Source of the DNA: Candidatus Doudnabacteria bacterium RIFCSPHIGHO2_02_FULL_42_25
Lineage (GTDB): Bacteria > Patescibacteria > Doudnabacteria > UBA920 > O2-02-FULL-48-8
Assembly: GCA_001777665.1 (NCBI GenBank)
Contig: MFEQ01000006.1
Span: 280,654 to 344,653 of the forward strand
Reading direction: 5' to 3'
Length of the DNA: 64,000 nucleotides
Shown here: positions 7,046 through 15,181 of the stretch, piece after piece
Numbering within the stretch: the first letter of the stretch is position 1
How the letters are laid out: each line of letters opens with the position of its first letter
Position numbers and translations under genes: made by a program
The notes under the pieces: generated by a model
Database searches by the model: none
What the model saw: the letters and a program-made list of their open reading frames with translations, nothing else
What the model was told of the DNA's origin: nothing

Positions 7046-9355
7046 ATGGCAAAATCACTAGTCATAGTAGAGAGTCCGACTAAGGCAAAAACGATTTCCA
7101 AATTCCTCGACGGAAAGTATAAAGTCGAGGCGTCTTTTGGTCATATCCGCGATTTGCCGACCAGTAAAATGGGAATCGACATCGAACATGATTTCGAACC
7201 TACATATGTCATTCCACCGAAAGCAAAAAAGAAAATTGCTGAACTAAAAAAATTGGCGAAAGATGCCGAAGAAATAATTCTCGCGACTGACGAAGACCGC
7301 GAAGGTGAAGCCATTGCCTGGCATTTGGTAGAGGCTTTGGGCTTAAATAAAACTCATAAACCAGAAGCTAAAATCAAACGCATCGTTTTCCACGAAATTA
7401 CGAGGTCGGCTATAGAAACCGCGATGGAACATCCTCGGGAGCTGGATATAGATTTAGTCGACGCCCAGCAAGCACGCCGAGTACTCGACCGGTTGGTGGG
7501 TTATGAACTCTCCCCTTTCTTATGGAAGAAGGTTAAGAGAGGCTTGTCAGCCGGACGTGTCCAATCTGTCGCTGTGAGATTGGTCGTGGATCGCGAACGC
7601 GAAATCCAAAAATTTACTCCAGAAGAATATTGGAACATTATTGCGACTTTTCATAAAGATAATAATTTCCTAGGTAAACTCAACAAAATCGACGGCAAAA
7701 CTTTGGATAAACTCGGGATAAAAAACGAGACTCAAGCCAAGAAAATTTTAGCTGATCTCGCCAACCGACCAGCCGAGGTCACAGAGGTTACGAAAAAAGA
7801 AGTCCGACGCAATCCAGCTGCTCCTTTTATTACATCTTCACTCCAGCAAGAAGCAGCTCGGAAGCTCGGTTTCAGTGCCAAACAGACCATGATGTACGCC
7901 CAGCAATTATATGAAGGTGTGGAACTTGGCGACGGCAGTGCGACAGGTTTAATTACCTATATGAGAACGGATTCAGTTAATCTTTCTGAGTTTGCGCTCG
8001 ATTCAGCCCACAAAGCGATCATGGAACGATATGGTAAAGACTATTTACTCGATACTCCTCGCAAATATGCGTCCCGATCGAAAAACGCCCAGGAAGCACA
8101 TGAAGCCATCCGACCAACTGATTTACAAAGAGATCCCGAAAGTCTCAAAGACCACCTCGATCGCAACCAACATCGACTTTATGATTTGATTTGGAAACGA
8201 ACAATCGCTAGCCAAATGCCAGAAGCTGTATTTGATCAAACCGCGGTTGATATCGAGATTAAAGGTGATAAAAAATACACCTTCCGTGCCAATGGCCAAG
8301 TCATCAAATTCGATGGATTCATGAAAGTTTACCTAGAAGGCACTGATGAAGAAGAGCCTACTGAAGAAGACCTGCCCGCCATGCCTCGTGGTGGGCCAGA
8401 TGACAAGGCGTGGCAGGCGGGCGGGTTGCTACCTGAACTCAAGGTTGGCGATAAACCAAAAGTCGTTAAAATTTTACCGAAACAATCTTTCACCCAACCT
8501 CTACCTCGCTACACTGATGCCACTCTGATCAAAGCTTTAGAAGAACAAGGGATCGGCCGTCCCTCGACTTATGCGCCAACCCTGACAACAATTCAAGAAC
8601 GCGATTACGTCAATAAAATTGATAAAAAATACCATCCGACTGAAATGGGTTTTATCGTTAATGATATTTTAGTTGAACATTTCCCAAAAATTGTAGATCT
8701 CCAATTCACAGCGCTTATGGAAGATGAATTGGATGGCATAGCCACGGGTGAAAAGGCCTGGGTGCCGGTGATCAAAGAATTTTATGGCCCCTTCCATGAA
8801 AATTTGAAAACTAAAGAAAAAGAAGTCGAACGCCATGTCGAAATTTTGGATGAAAAATGTCCTCTTTCGGGTCATCCCCTACAGATTAAGTTTGGCCGGT
8901 TTGGAAAATTTGTGGCATGTACTAATTATCCAGAATGTAAATTCACCCGTCCGATGCCAGAAGAACAAAAATTGATCGAAGAAAATAGCGGGGAAATTTG
9001 CGATGTTTGCGGTCGTCCTATGATCGTAAAGTTTGGTCGGTTTGGTGCTTTCCTCGGTTGCAGTGGTTATCCGGATTGTAAAAATATCAAAAAGATTCAA
9101 AAAGGTACTGGTGTCACTTGCCCATCCTGCGGCGAAGGCGAATTGGTAGAACGACGCAGCAAACGTGGAATTTTCTATTCTTGTTCCAAATATCCGAAAT
9201 GTAAATTCCTGATGAATGGTAAACCGACTGGTGAAAAATGCCCGCAATCGGGCGATCTATTGATGGAAACTAAAAACGGTACTCTGAAGTGCAGCAACAA
9301 AGAATGTGACTATGAACGCGAAGCTGCCCCCGCTGAAGTTGAAAAAGCAAAATAA
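7046..9355 (+). CDS. topA: DNA topoisomerase I
   Basis: The 769-aa type IA topoisomerase relaxes negative supercoils. It has the Toprim domain at 1-120 (VIVESPTKAKTI, TDEDREGEAIAWHL), the catalytic Tyr305 in GLITYMRTDS, and four C-terminal zinc-ribbon-like repeats from about residue 610 (CPLSG...CTNYPEC, CDVCG...CSGYPDC, CPSCG...CSKYPKC, CPQSG...CSNKEC). Residues 443-460 (LPAMPRGGPDDKAWQAGG) have no counterpart in ordinary TopA, where an acidic stretch runs directly into LLPEL. They are encoded by a palindrome-ended 54-bp element also found in uvrA and uvrC. Confidence 0.97.
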   Translation: MAKSLVIVESPTKAKTISKFLDGKYKVEASFGHIRDLPTSKMGIDIEHDFEPTYVIPPKAKKKIAELKKLAKDAEEIILATDEDREGEAIAWHLVEALGLNKTHKPEAKIKRIVFHEITRSAIETAMEHPRELDIDLVDAQQARRVLDRLVGYELSPFLWKKVKRGLSAGRVQSVAVRLVVDREREIQKFTPEEYWNIIATFHKDNNFLGKLNKIDGKTLDKLGIKNETQAKKILADLANRPAEVTEVTKKEVRRNPAAPFITSSLQQEAARKLGFSAKQTMMYAQQLYEGVELGDGSATGLITYMRTDSVNLSEFALDSAHKAIMERYGKDYLLDTPRKYASRSKNAQEAHEAIRPTDLQRDPESLKDHLDRNQHRLYDLIWKRTIASQMPEAVFDQTAVDIEIKGDKKYTFRANGQVIKFDGFMKVYLEGTDEEEPTEEDLPAMPRGGPDDKAWQAGGLLPELKVGDKPKVVKILPKQSFTQPLPRYTDATLIKALEEQGIGRPSTYAPTLTTIQERDYVNKIDKKYHPTEMGFIVNDILVEHFPKIVDLQFTALMEDELDGIATGEKAWVPVIKEFYGPFHENLKTKEKEVERHVEILDEKCPLSGHPLQIKFGRFGKFVACTNYPECKFTRPMPEEQKLIEENSGEICDVCGRPMIVKFGRFGAFLGCSGYPDCKNIKKIQKGTGVTCPSCGEGELVERRSKRGIFYSCSKYPKCKFLMNGKPTGEKCPQSGDLLMETKNGTLKCSNKECDYEREAAPAEVEKAK
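8372..8425 (+). repeat. LPAMPR...AWQAGG in-frame element in topA
   Basis: Starts CTGCCCGCCATGCCTCG and ends AAGGCGTGGCAGGCGGGCGG. The ends are imperfect inverted repeats. The element is 54 bp (18 codons), the same length, strand and frame as in uvrC. Confidence 0.9.
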
Positions 9356-9366
9356 TCATGTATAAT
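9339..9366 (+). promoter_or_regulatory. Promoter of the 62-aa coiled-coil gene
   Basis: TTGAAA at 9339-9344 and TATAAT at 9361-9366 with a 16-bp spacer; ATG is 21 nt further. Confidence 0.6.
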
Positions 9367-9387
9367 AAATTTAATTAATTTATAAAT

Positions 9388-9576
9388 ATGGAATCAGAAG
9401 CATACAACCACGAAAAAATTAAGGCTGAACTCGATGATTTACAGAGACAAATCGCTCAGCTAGAAGCAGAAAACAATCCAGCAAGCAAGGAAGACCGAGA
9501 TCTTCTGCACCAAAGGTACGAAGCATTACAGAAAAAATATAGCGCTGATCACGAACACCTCTCTAGAGCAGCATAA
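9388..9576 (+). CDS. Small coiled-coil protein, unknown function
   Basis: The 62-aa product is almost entirely charged heptad-like helix (KAELDDLQRQIAQLEAEN, then LLHQRYEALQKKY), so a short coiled coil is likely. It has its own promoter and a terminator directly after the stop. I recognise no family. Confidence 0.7.
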   Translation: MESEAYNHEKIKAELDDLQRQIAQLEAENNPASKEDRDLLHQRYEALQKKYSADHEHLSRAA

Positions 9577-9579
9577 AAA

Positions 9580-9608
9580 AAATCCCCCGAGATATCGGGG
9601 GATTTTTT
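9580..9608. terminator. Bidirectional terminator
   Basis: AATCCCCCGA/TATCGGGGGATT stem with A and T runs on both sides, between convergent genes. Confidence 0.9.
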
Positions 9609-10348
9609 TATTTCTTATCATGACCAGTGAAGGCTTTAAGAACCTCCAACGGTATAGTGAAAACAATCGTATTCGACGCGTCAGAGCTAATGTCATTCAT
9701 GGACTGTAATGTTCTCAAATGGAGAGCACCTGGTGCCGCTGATAGTATTCCTGCGGCTTTGGCCATATTACCTGCCGCGGCTACTTCTCCTTCGGATTGA
9801 ATGATCACTGCTCGCCTTTCTCTTTCTGCTTCTGCCTGTTTCGCTATGGTCCGCTCCATTTCTTGAGGCAATGCTACATCTTTCAGTTCGACGTTGTCAA
9901 CCTTGATTCCCCAATCATCCGATGCCGCATCGACTATTGTGCGAATTCTATCTGATATTGCATCCCGCTGACTTAAAAGTTCATCCAATTCTACCTGTCC
10001 GACGACATTTCGCATGGTCGTTTGCGCTAGCTGGGACATGGCGTAGAAAAAATCTTCAACTTCGAGTACAGCTTTGGATGCATCCGCGACTTTATAATAA
10101 ATAACTGCATTGACCCCGACAGCGATGTTGTCTTTGGTGATCGCTTTTTGATCTGGCACATCGACTGCTTTGACCCGGATATCCACTCTAGTCATGCTCT
10201 GGAACACTGGCACGACTATCCGCCAACCTGGTTCTTTGATCCCCGAAAAACGACCCATAGTGAACATCACTCCGCGCTGGTATTGGTTGACCTGACGCAA
10301 GAACGACAGAAACAAAATCACCAAAACTATTACTACTACATATGTCAT
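9608..10348 (-). CDS. Slipin/stomatin-like SPFH membrane protein
   Basis: The 246-aa protein has an N-terminal membrane segment (VVVIVLVILFLSFL) then an SPFH domain: QYQRGVMFTMGRF, PGWRIVVPVFQSM, VDVPDQKAITKDNIAV, LDELLSQRDAI and GIKVDNVELKDV, with a charged helical tail (EMERTIAKQAEAERERRA). Slipins form oligomers at the membrane and often pair with NfeD-type proteases, but no NfeD gene is nearby. It overlaps dusB by four bases on the same strand, so the two are co-transcribed. Confidence 0.92.
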   Translation of the reverse strand: MTYVVVIVLVILFLSFLRQVNQYQRGVMFTMGRFSGIKEPGWRIVVPVFQSMTRVDIRVKAVDVPDQKAITKDNIAVGVNAVIYYKVADASKAVLEVEDFFYAMSQLAQTTMRNVVGQVELDELLSQRDAISDRIRTIVDAASDDWGIKVDNVELKDVALPQEMERTIAKQAEAERERRAVIIQSEGEVAAAGNMAKAAGILSAAPGALHLRTLQSMNDISSDASNTIVFTIPLEVLKAFTGHDKK

Positions 10349-11361
10349 ATATTTTTGTTAATTGCTGAAGTTATAATAGCACTTTCTACGATTTCTTCCA
10401 CTTCCTTTGCATTCTGGGTCTCCATTAATTTCACTCGCAATTCTTTGGCCCCGTCGAATCCGTTGACATAGGCTTTGTAATGTTTCTTCATGGTCTCGAA
10501 ACTTTTGATCCCGGCAAATTTTTGCTCAAATAGTTTCGTATGCTCGATCATGACTTTCAAACGTTCGGACAAAGAAATTTGTGGCTTGCGACTAAACAGC
10601 CACGGGTTGCCGAAAATTCCACGGCCAATCATGATCCCATCACATCCGGTTTCTGCAACTTTCTGTTCTGCTTCAGCTAAATTTGCGACATCCCCATTGC
10701 CTAAGATTAAAGTCTCTTTAGATATCTGATCTCTGATATCTGTTATCTGTCTCATAACTTCCCAGTGCGCAGGGACTTTGGACATTTCTTTTACAGTACG
10801 CAGGTGCACAGTCAGTACAGAAATCTCGGTTTTCAATATTGTCGGCAACCACGTATCAATTTCAATTTTGTTAAAACCAATTCTGGTTTTGACCGAAACC
10901 GGGAGCTCCCCTGCTCCTTCTTTCGTCGCATGAATAATCTCTTGTGCCAGAGCTGGTGTTTTGATTAAAGCCGAGCAGGCTTTTTGATTGAGAATTTTTT
11001 TGACTGGACAACCCATGTTTATATCCACGCCATCAAACCCTAATTCTTTGATTAATTTAGCAGCTTTATAAAAATTTTCAGGATTGGATCCAAAAATCTG
11101 GGCGACTATCGGATGTTCGTTTTCTCCATACCAAAAATCAACCAGTAATCGACTCAATCCTTCGGAGTTGAGCCCATCTACAGATACGAATTCGGTCCAG
11201 AACACATCTGGCTTGCCGTATTTAGCAATCAATTCCCGAAACGCGGCATCGGTCACATCTGCCAGCGGAGCCAAAACCATTATCGGCCTGCCCGCAACGC
11301 CAGCAAGCTGGCTTGCGTGGCGGGCGGGCTTTTTCAATTTTTCCCAAAATCCTAAATTCAT
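10345..11361 (-). CDS. dusB: tRNA-dihydrouridine synthase
   Basis: The roughly 338-aa FMN enzyme reduces uridines of tRNA. Motifs are LAPLADVTDAAFR, VAQIFGSNPENF, DGVDINMGCPVKK, the catalytic Cys in NQKACSAL, VSVKTRIGF and GIMIGRGIFGNPW. The start ATG at 11359-11361 (MNLGFWEKL) is preferred: further upstream codons come from a palindromic repeat. In ordinary relatives KKPIMVLAP is continuous; here 14 residues (about ARHASQLAGVAGRP) split it, encoded by a 42-bp palindrome (11287-11328). The flavin pocket sits just downstream, so the insertion must be tolerated near the N-terminus. Confidence 0.95.
   Translation of the reverse strand: MNLGFWEKLKKPARHASQLAGVAGRPIMVLAPLADVTDAAFRELIAKYGKPDVFWTEFVSVDGLNSEGLSRLLVDFWYGENEHPIVAQIFGSNPENFYKAAKLIKELGFDGVDINMGCPVKKILNQKACSALIKTPALAQEIIHATKEGAGELPVSVKTRIGFNKIEIDTWLPTILKTEISVLTVHLRTVKEMSKVPAHWEVMRQITDIRDQISKETLILGNGDVANLAEAEQKVAETGCDGIMIGRGIFGNPWLFSRKPQISLSERLKVMIEHTKLFEQKFAGIKSFETMKKHYKAYVNGFDGAKELRVKLMETQNAKEVEEIVESAIITSAINKNI
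11287..11328. repeat. 42-bp in-frame palindrome in dusB
   Basis: CCTGCCCGCAACGC faces GCGTGGCGGGCGGG around CAGCAAGCTGGCTT. It encodes 14 extra residues between the conserved KKP and IMVLAP. Confidence 0.9.
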
Positions 11362-11369
11362 AAATGCTT

Positions 11370-11457
11370 CCCATCCCAGCGAAAGCTGGGATCCACTACT
11401 TAAATTACACAATCAGGTTTTTAATTATTGAAATGGACCCCGGATCAAGTCCGGGGT
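11370..11457. repeat. Two CCCGG-type palindromes
   Basis: ATCCCAGC/GCTGGGAT at about 11372-11392 and ACCCCGGAT/TCCGGGGT at 11437-11457. Related palindromes are at 41022, 47221, 54080 and 54589. They fill the gap between dusB and the dehydrogenase gene. Confidence 0.7.
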
Positions 11458-11505
11458 GGTTACAGTAAATCTTACCAAATTTTCCCCAACAAAAAAAGCC
11501 CTCCC

Positions 11506-12759
11506 TCAATCATTTTTCATGAAGATCCTGTTTTCGGTAGTCCAATAAGAAATCGCTTTGGTGAATGGTAAAATAGATAGAAAATATCTCAAATCCGCGG
11601 CTTTGCGGATGAGCCAACCCGAAAATCCGGACATAATCACACTCGGTGTATAAAAAATAGCAAATTTTCCAGTCACAGGAATAATAAATCGTAACGCTAC
11701 TGGATGATAACTAAGCAGCGGCTTGTCTTTGATCATGCGGTAAATATTTTTGGCGACATATTTGCCTTGATTGATAGCTTCTTGTGCAGTTTGTGGCACT
11801 GGCTTTTTTGTAACTGGATCCACTATTCCGGTATTGTCCCCGGCGAGAAATACGCGTGGGTATTGCGATAAATTCAAAGCAGTCGCCACGATGGTCCGAT
11901 CTTTTTTATCTCGTTCGAGTTCTCCGCCAGCTGGCAGATCTAGCGGCAACCGGATGGACCTGACTCCACCCGTCCAAATCAGCAAATCACAATCCACCCG
12001 TTCTTTCATATTTAGAATCACGTGATCCTTCCCAGTGTCAGTAATCAGTGATGAGAATCTAGTTTCAATTCCCATAGTAGTAAGTCGACTGCCGATTATT
12101 GCCGAAATTTTCTCCGACAGTCCGGATAAATAACTCGTCCCCCCTTCGACCATCACAACCTTGTAATTATTTAAATCTTTTTGATGGTGTGCACATTCAT
12201 GCTTGAGCAGATTGTGTACTTCCCCGGCAAATTCAGTTCCAGCAAAACCAGCACCACCGATAATAATGCAGCCACTGTCCTTTTTCGCAACTAAATCTTC
12301 GATACGATTCCGAATCATAATCGCATCTTCTAGACTTTTCAGTGTAAATCCGTACTTATCCAAATTCGGAATGTCATAATAATCGGGAACACTTCCCATA
12401 GCGATCACCAAATAATCAAAAGCTAAGATGCGCGAGTCAGTTATTACTTTGCCGTTTATTAAATCAATCCGATCAACATAACCTTTGAAAACTTTTACTC
12501 TTGTTCGTTTAAAAATGTCATCGAAAGAAATCGCCACGGTATGCTTAACTTTTTTTGCTTCGACTAATCGGTGTTCTGTCGTGGCTGCTTCATAGAGAGC
12601 GGAATTAAAAGTTTGATAATCCTTTCGGTCAACTAAAATAATTTCGTATTCTAAATCATCGTGGAGGTAATTGTTCAAATCCAAAGCCGCTCGGACTCCG
12701 GCGAATCCGCCACCAAGAATGATAATATGTTTTTTCTCTTCTGGAATTTTTGATTTCAT
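11506..12759 (-). CDS. NAD(P)/FAD-dependent oxidoreductase, type II NADH dehydrogenase-like
   Basis: The 417-aa protein has an FAD-binding GGGFAG motif at residues 14-19 (IIILGGGFAGVRAAL), a second dinucleotide motif IIIGGAGFAGTEFA near 160, and the FAD-contacting VFLAGDNTG near 310, followed by QTAQEAINQGKYVA. The order matches NDH-2 (quinone-reducing) enzymes. The C-terminal segment is hydrophobic/amphipathic (SVIMSGFSGWLIRKAADLRYFLSI), consistent with membrane association. ATG 12757-12759 is chosen because a -10 box lies just upstream. LPAGGE near residue 285 is encoded by a one-mismatch copy of the PPAGG palindrome (11933-11948). Confidence 0.9.
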   Translation of the reverse strand: MKSKIPEEKKHIIILGGGFAGVRAALDLNNYLHDDLEYEIILVDRKDYQTFNSALYEAATTEHRLVEAKKVKHTVAISFDDIFKRTRVKVFKGYVDRIDLINGKVITDSRILAFDYLVIAMGSVPDYYDIPNLDKYGFTLKSLEDAIMIRNRIEDLVAKKDSGCIIIGGAGFAGTEFAGEVHNLLKHECAHHQKDLNNYKVVMVEGGTSYLSGLSEKISAIIGSRLTTMGIETRFSSLITDTGKDHVILNMKERVDCDLLIWTGGVRSIRLPLDLPAGGELERDKKDRTIVATALNLSQYPRVFLAGDNTGIVDPVTKKPVPQTAQEAINQGKYVAKNIYRMIKDKPLLSYHPVALRFIIPVTGKFAIFYTPSVIMSGFSGWLIRKAADLRYFLSILPFTKAISYWTTENRIFMKND

Positions 12760-12778
12760 GAATAAAAACAGCCCCTTT

Positions 12779-12784
12779 ATTATA
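12779..12784 (-). promoter_or_regulatory. Extended -10 box of the dehydrogenase gene
   Basis: TGGTATAAT on the minus strand, 19 nt before the chosen ATG; it lies inside the longer upstream reading frame and so argues for the shorter start. Confidence 0.65.
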
Positions 12785-12818
12785 CCATAAGCTGCGTTAA
12801 TAGTTTTTCGGCAGCGCA

Positions 12819-12850
12819 ACGCGTATCGGTTAACGTTAGACGATACGCGC
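12819..12850. repeat. 32-bp palindromic repeat, copy 2
   Basis: Identical to 5974-6005 in capA; here it is intergenic, between the dehydrogenase gene and the pseudouridine synthase gene. Confidence 0.9.
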
Positions 12851-12867
12851 GGCGCCGACGAATAACT

Positions 12868-13551
12868 CTAGACGATGTCTTTTTTAGTTATGAATTTATG
12901 CTTGCCTAGGGGTAAATCACCCAACTTTACTTTTCCAACCCGGATTCGCTTGAGATTGCGAATCGTATAACCAAAAGCCGCAAACATTCTACGGACTTGG
13001 CGATTCCAGCCTTCGTGAATTGTGATATAGATAGTTGTACCGTTTGCTCGAACTTTGGCTGGTGCTGTTTTCTTGCCATCCAATTCCATGCCTTCCCGAA
13101 GTTTCGTGATCCGTCCTTCTGATAACTCTTTATTCAAAACCACCTCGTACTCTTTTTCGTGTTCTTTCGACGGATGTGCCAAGTCCTGAGTTAATTCTCC
13201 GTCATTAGTAAACAATAATAATCCTTCGGTATTGAAATCCAGGCGCCCGATGGGCCAGACCACTGATCGAAGATCTGCAGGTAATAAATCAAAAACAGTT
13301 TTGCGTTTTCGGGGATCATTCCGCGTAGTCAAATATCGCTTCGGTTTGTTCATCATGAGATAGATTAAACTTTTAACAGTTAACTTTTTACCATTAACCT
13401 CTACACGGTCTTTGGCAATGTCGGCTTTGGTTCCCAGCTCACGAACTACTTGGCCATTCACTTTGACTTTGCCAGCCAAAATCAACTCCTCGGCATGACG
13501 CCTGGAAGCAATTCCTGCTTGGGAGATTATCTTTTGTAAACGCTCTTGCAT
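12868..13551 (-). CDS. Pseudouridine synthase, RluB/RsuA type
   Basis: The 227-aa protein starts with an S4 RNA-binding domain (MQERLQKIISQAGIASRRHA, to about 60) followed by the catalytic domain with GRLDFNTEGLLLFTNDGEL carrying the catalytic Asp, and EGWNRQVRRMF. It isomerises uridine in rRNA, most likely 23S. ATG at 13549-13551 is chosen since the S4 domain begins there. The exact target (RluB, RluE or RsuA class) cannot be settled from sequence alone. Confidence 0.92.
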   Translation of the reverse strand: MQERLQKIISQAGIASRRHAEELILAGKVKVNGQVVRELGTKADIAKDRVEVNGKKLTVKSLIYLMMNKPKRYLTTRNDPRKRKTVFDLLPADLRSVVWPIGRLDFNTEGLLLFTNDGELTQDLAHPSKEHEKEYEVVLNKELSEGRITKLREGMELDGKKTAPAKVRANGTTIYITIHEGWNRQVRRMFAAFGYTIRNLKRIRVGKVKLGDLPLGKHKFITKKDIV

Positions 13552-13582
13552 GAGGTTTAATGCTATAATTAATTTATTAACC

Positions 13583-13703
13583 ATTGCGAGAAGCTGATTA
13601 TTTTTGACTAGAGTTAGTCTGGTCAGCGACGAAGCAATCTTAGGACAAGATCGCCACGCGACCGCTTAGCTGGTTCTAGTAAGCTTCGGCCGCTCGCGAT
13701 GGG
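13583..13703. repeat. Two adjacent palindromic repeats
   Basis: ATTGCGAGAAGC faces GACGAAGCAATC (13583-13640), then ATCGCCACGCGACCGCTTAG faces CTTCGGCCGCTCGCGAT (to 13703). They fill the gap upstream of the membrane-protein gene. GATTGCTTCGTCG recurs near 47384. Confidence 0.6.
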
Positions 13704-13708
13704 CTACA

Positions 13709-14224
13709 ATGATCAAAAGATTTCTTGATAACTTCTGGGCATGGTATAACGAACATTATTTATTTGCGATAACAGCAACTACACTGTTGTTTTTGCTGCA
13801 AGCCTTCCATCTTTACTGGCTATTTACTGATGTGGTGCTGCAAAAAATTACTGGTAGCAGCTACTTCGTTTTTCCTCCATTCTGGGGAGCGCTATCTGCT
13901 ATATTAGATTACACGGAAATCCCGGCTTTGATAAGTACCTCACTCGTCTATATCAATCAGCTCCGAAAATCAGAAACCGATCAATCCAAATGGCGAGCTA
14001 TCAGATATTTAGTTATGATCAATATCCAGTGGTTGCATTTGTTCTGGATTACAGATGAAGTGGTGATTGAACACTTCCGTGGTCAAGAGGCACTTTTTCA
14101 TTGGTCAGCAATTATCGCCTGGATCGCCATTCTGATTGACTACGCTGAATTACCTGTCATGTACGACACGGCCAAAGAAACAATCAAAGAATTCAGGAAG
14201 AAGTATAGCACACCCAAGGCTTGA
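13709..14224 (+). CDS. Four-helix membrane protein with internal duplication
   Basis: The 171-aa protein has about four membrane helices arranged as two similar halves. Half one carries FHLYWLFTDVV and ILDYTEIPALI; half two carries LHLFWITDEVV and LIDYAELPVMY, each followed by a basic helix (YINQLRK; ETIKEFRK). The conserved His, Trp, Asp and Glu could form a polar or metal site in the membrane, which is inference. I do not recognise the family. The start is only a few bases after the palindromic region. Confidence 0.75.
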   Translation: MIKRFLDNFWAWYNEHYLFAITATTLLFLLQAFHLYWLFTDVVLQKITGSSYFVFPPFWGALSAILDYTEIPALISTSLVYINQLRKSETDQSKWRAIRYLVMINIQWLHLFWITDEVVIEHFRGQEALFHWSAIIAWIAILIDYAELPVMYDTAKETIKEFRKKYSTPKA

Positions 14225-14248
14225 AAAAATCCATAAAATCTGTATAAT
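14221..14248 (+). promoter_or_regulatory. tRNA-Lys promoter
   Basis: TTGAAA at 14221-14226, 16-bp spacer, TATAAT at 14243-14248, 15 nt before the tRNA. Confidence 0.75.
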
Positions 14249-14263
14249 ATCTAGGTCTTGTGA

Positions 14264-14338
14264 GGGTGTGTAGCTCAGTGGTAGAGCACCTGCCTTTTAA
14301 GCAGAGGGTCGCGCGTTCGATCCGCGCCACACCCACCA
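14264..14338 (+). tRNA. tRNA-Lys (anticodon TTT)
   Basis: Acceptor stem GGGTGTG/CACACCC, D arm GCTC/GAGC, anticodon loop CTTTTAA, T arm GCGCG-TTCGATC-CGCGC, discriminator A and encoded CCA. The first anticodon-stem pair is C-A mismatched. Confidence 0.95.
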
Positions 14339-14405
14339 AGAATATTGACAACTTAGTTAAAAACCAAGTACAATAAATATATAAGGCGGCTGAAAGGCCG
14401 TTTTT

Positions 14406-14726
14406 GTGTTTAAAATATATATTGATCCCGAAGTTCAAAAATTTATTTTAAATCTCGAACCAGTTACCAAGGCAAAAATTGCGAGAAACCTCGATTTACT
14501 GGAAAATTTCGGATATAAATTAGAGATGCCGCATTCTAAAAAAATATCTGACACTCTATTTGAGTTACGTATTCGAGGTCAACAAGAAATCAGAATTTTC
14601 TATTGTTTTCACAACGAAGTTATTAAATTGTTACATGGGTTTACAAAAAAATCTCAAAAAATCCCGCTTAAAGAACTACGCGCCGCAGAAAATAAATATA
14701 AAGCCTTGACACAATATAACTTATAA
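14406..14726 (+). CDS. RelE/HigB-like toxin
   Basis: The 106-aa protein starts with GTG and resembles phage-derived Gp49-like/HigB toxins: DPEVQKFILNL, LPHSKKISDTLFELRI-type core (MPHSKKISDTLFELRIRG), EIRIFYCFHNEVIKLLHGF and KKSQKIPLKELRAAENK. Members cleave mRNA on the ribosome. The antitoxin gene follows 14 bp later, the toxin-first order usual in HigBA systems. A weak GC hairpin with T run just before the start may end the tRNA transcript. Confidence 0.88.
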   Translation: MFKIYIDPEVQKFILNLEPVTKAKIARNLDLLENFGYKLEMPHSKKISDTLFELRIRGQQEIRIFYCFHNEVIKLLHGFTKKSQKIPLKELRAAENKYKALTQYNL

Positions 14727-14734
14727 GTTATATT
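14706..14734 (+). promoter_or_regulatory. Antitoxin promoter with perfect palindromic operator
   Basis: TTGACA (14706-14711), 17-bp spacer, TATATT (14729-14734). The 22-bp perfect palindrome AATATAACTTA/TAAGTTATATT (14713-14734) covers the spacer and -10 box and overlaps the toxin stop codon. The antitoxin ATG is 6 nt downstream. Binding by the HTH antitoxin is the natural inference. Confidence 0.75.
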
Positions 14735-14740
14735 AGTAAC

Positions 14741-15013
14741 ATGCAAACTTGGATAAATTTTAAAAAAGAACTACTAAAAAATCCAGCAGTAAAAAAAGCC
14801 TACGATGAATTAGGACCTGAATTTAATTTAATCAAATTGATGATCCAAAAGCGTTTAGAAAAAGGATTAACCCAAAAACAACTGGCTAAAAAAATGGGAA
14901 TTAAACAACCAATGATCTCTCGTTTTGAACAAGGTATGTCTAACCCTACCTTGAAATTTTTAGGTCGTATCGCAAAAGGTTTAGACGCTAAAATAAAAAT
15001 TACAATCAGTTAA
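14741..15013 (+). CDS. HTH (XRE/HigA-like) antitoxin
   Basis: The 90-aa protein has a helix-turn-helix at about 38-80 (GLTQKQLAKKMGIKQPMISR, FEQGMSNPTLKFLGRIAKGL). It would neutralise the toxin encoded just upstream and repress its own promoter through the palindrome that overlaps the -10 box. The ATG sits 6 nt after that -10, so the antitoxin mRNA is probably leaderless. Confidence 0.88.
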   Translation: MQTWINFKKELLKNPAVKKAYDELGPEFNLIKLMIQKRLEKGLTQKQLAKKMGIKQPMISRFEQGMSNPTLKFLGRIAKGLDAKIKITIS

Positions 15014-15106
15014 TTTAAATTACCTGTTCCAAATAAAGCCCCAAGGCCTCTTTAAGCACTAAATTTCGTCAATCGCCGAATCCGCCTTCGTTAGTGCATT
15101 GTGGTC

Positions 15107-15140
15107 AAATACTACCATACTCTGTAGTATGGTAGTATTT
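15107..15140. repeat. Perfect 15-bp hairpin
   Basis: AAATACTACCATACT and its exact complement flank a CTGT loop. It may end the toxin-antitoxin transcript, though no long T run follows. Confidence 0.7.
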
Positions 15141-15181
15141 AGCTTGTTTTAATTTAGTTTAGATTCTGATAAAATTTAAGT

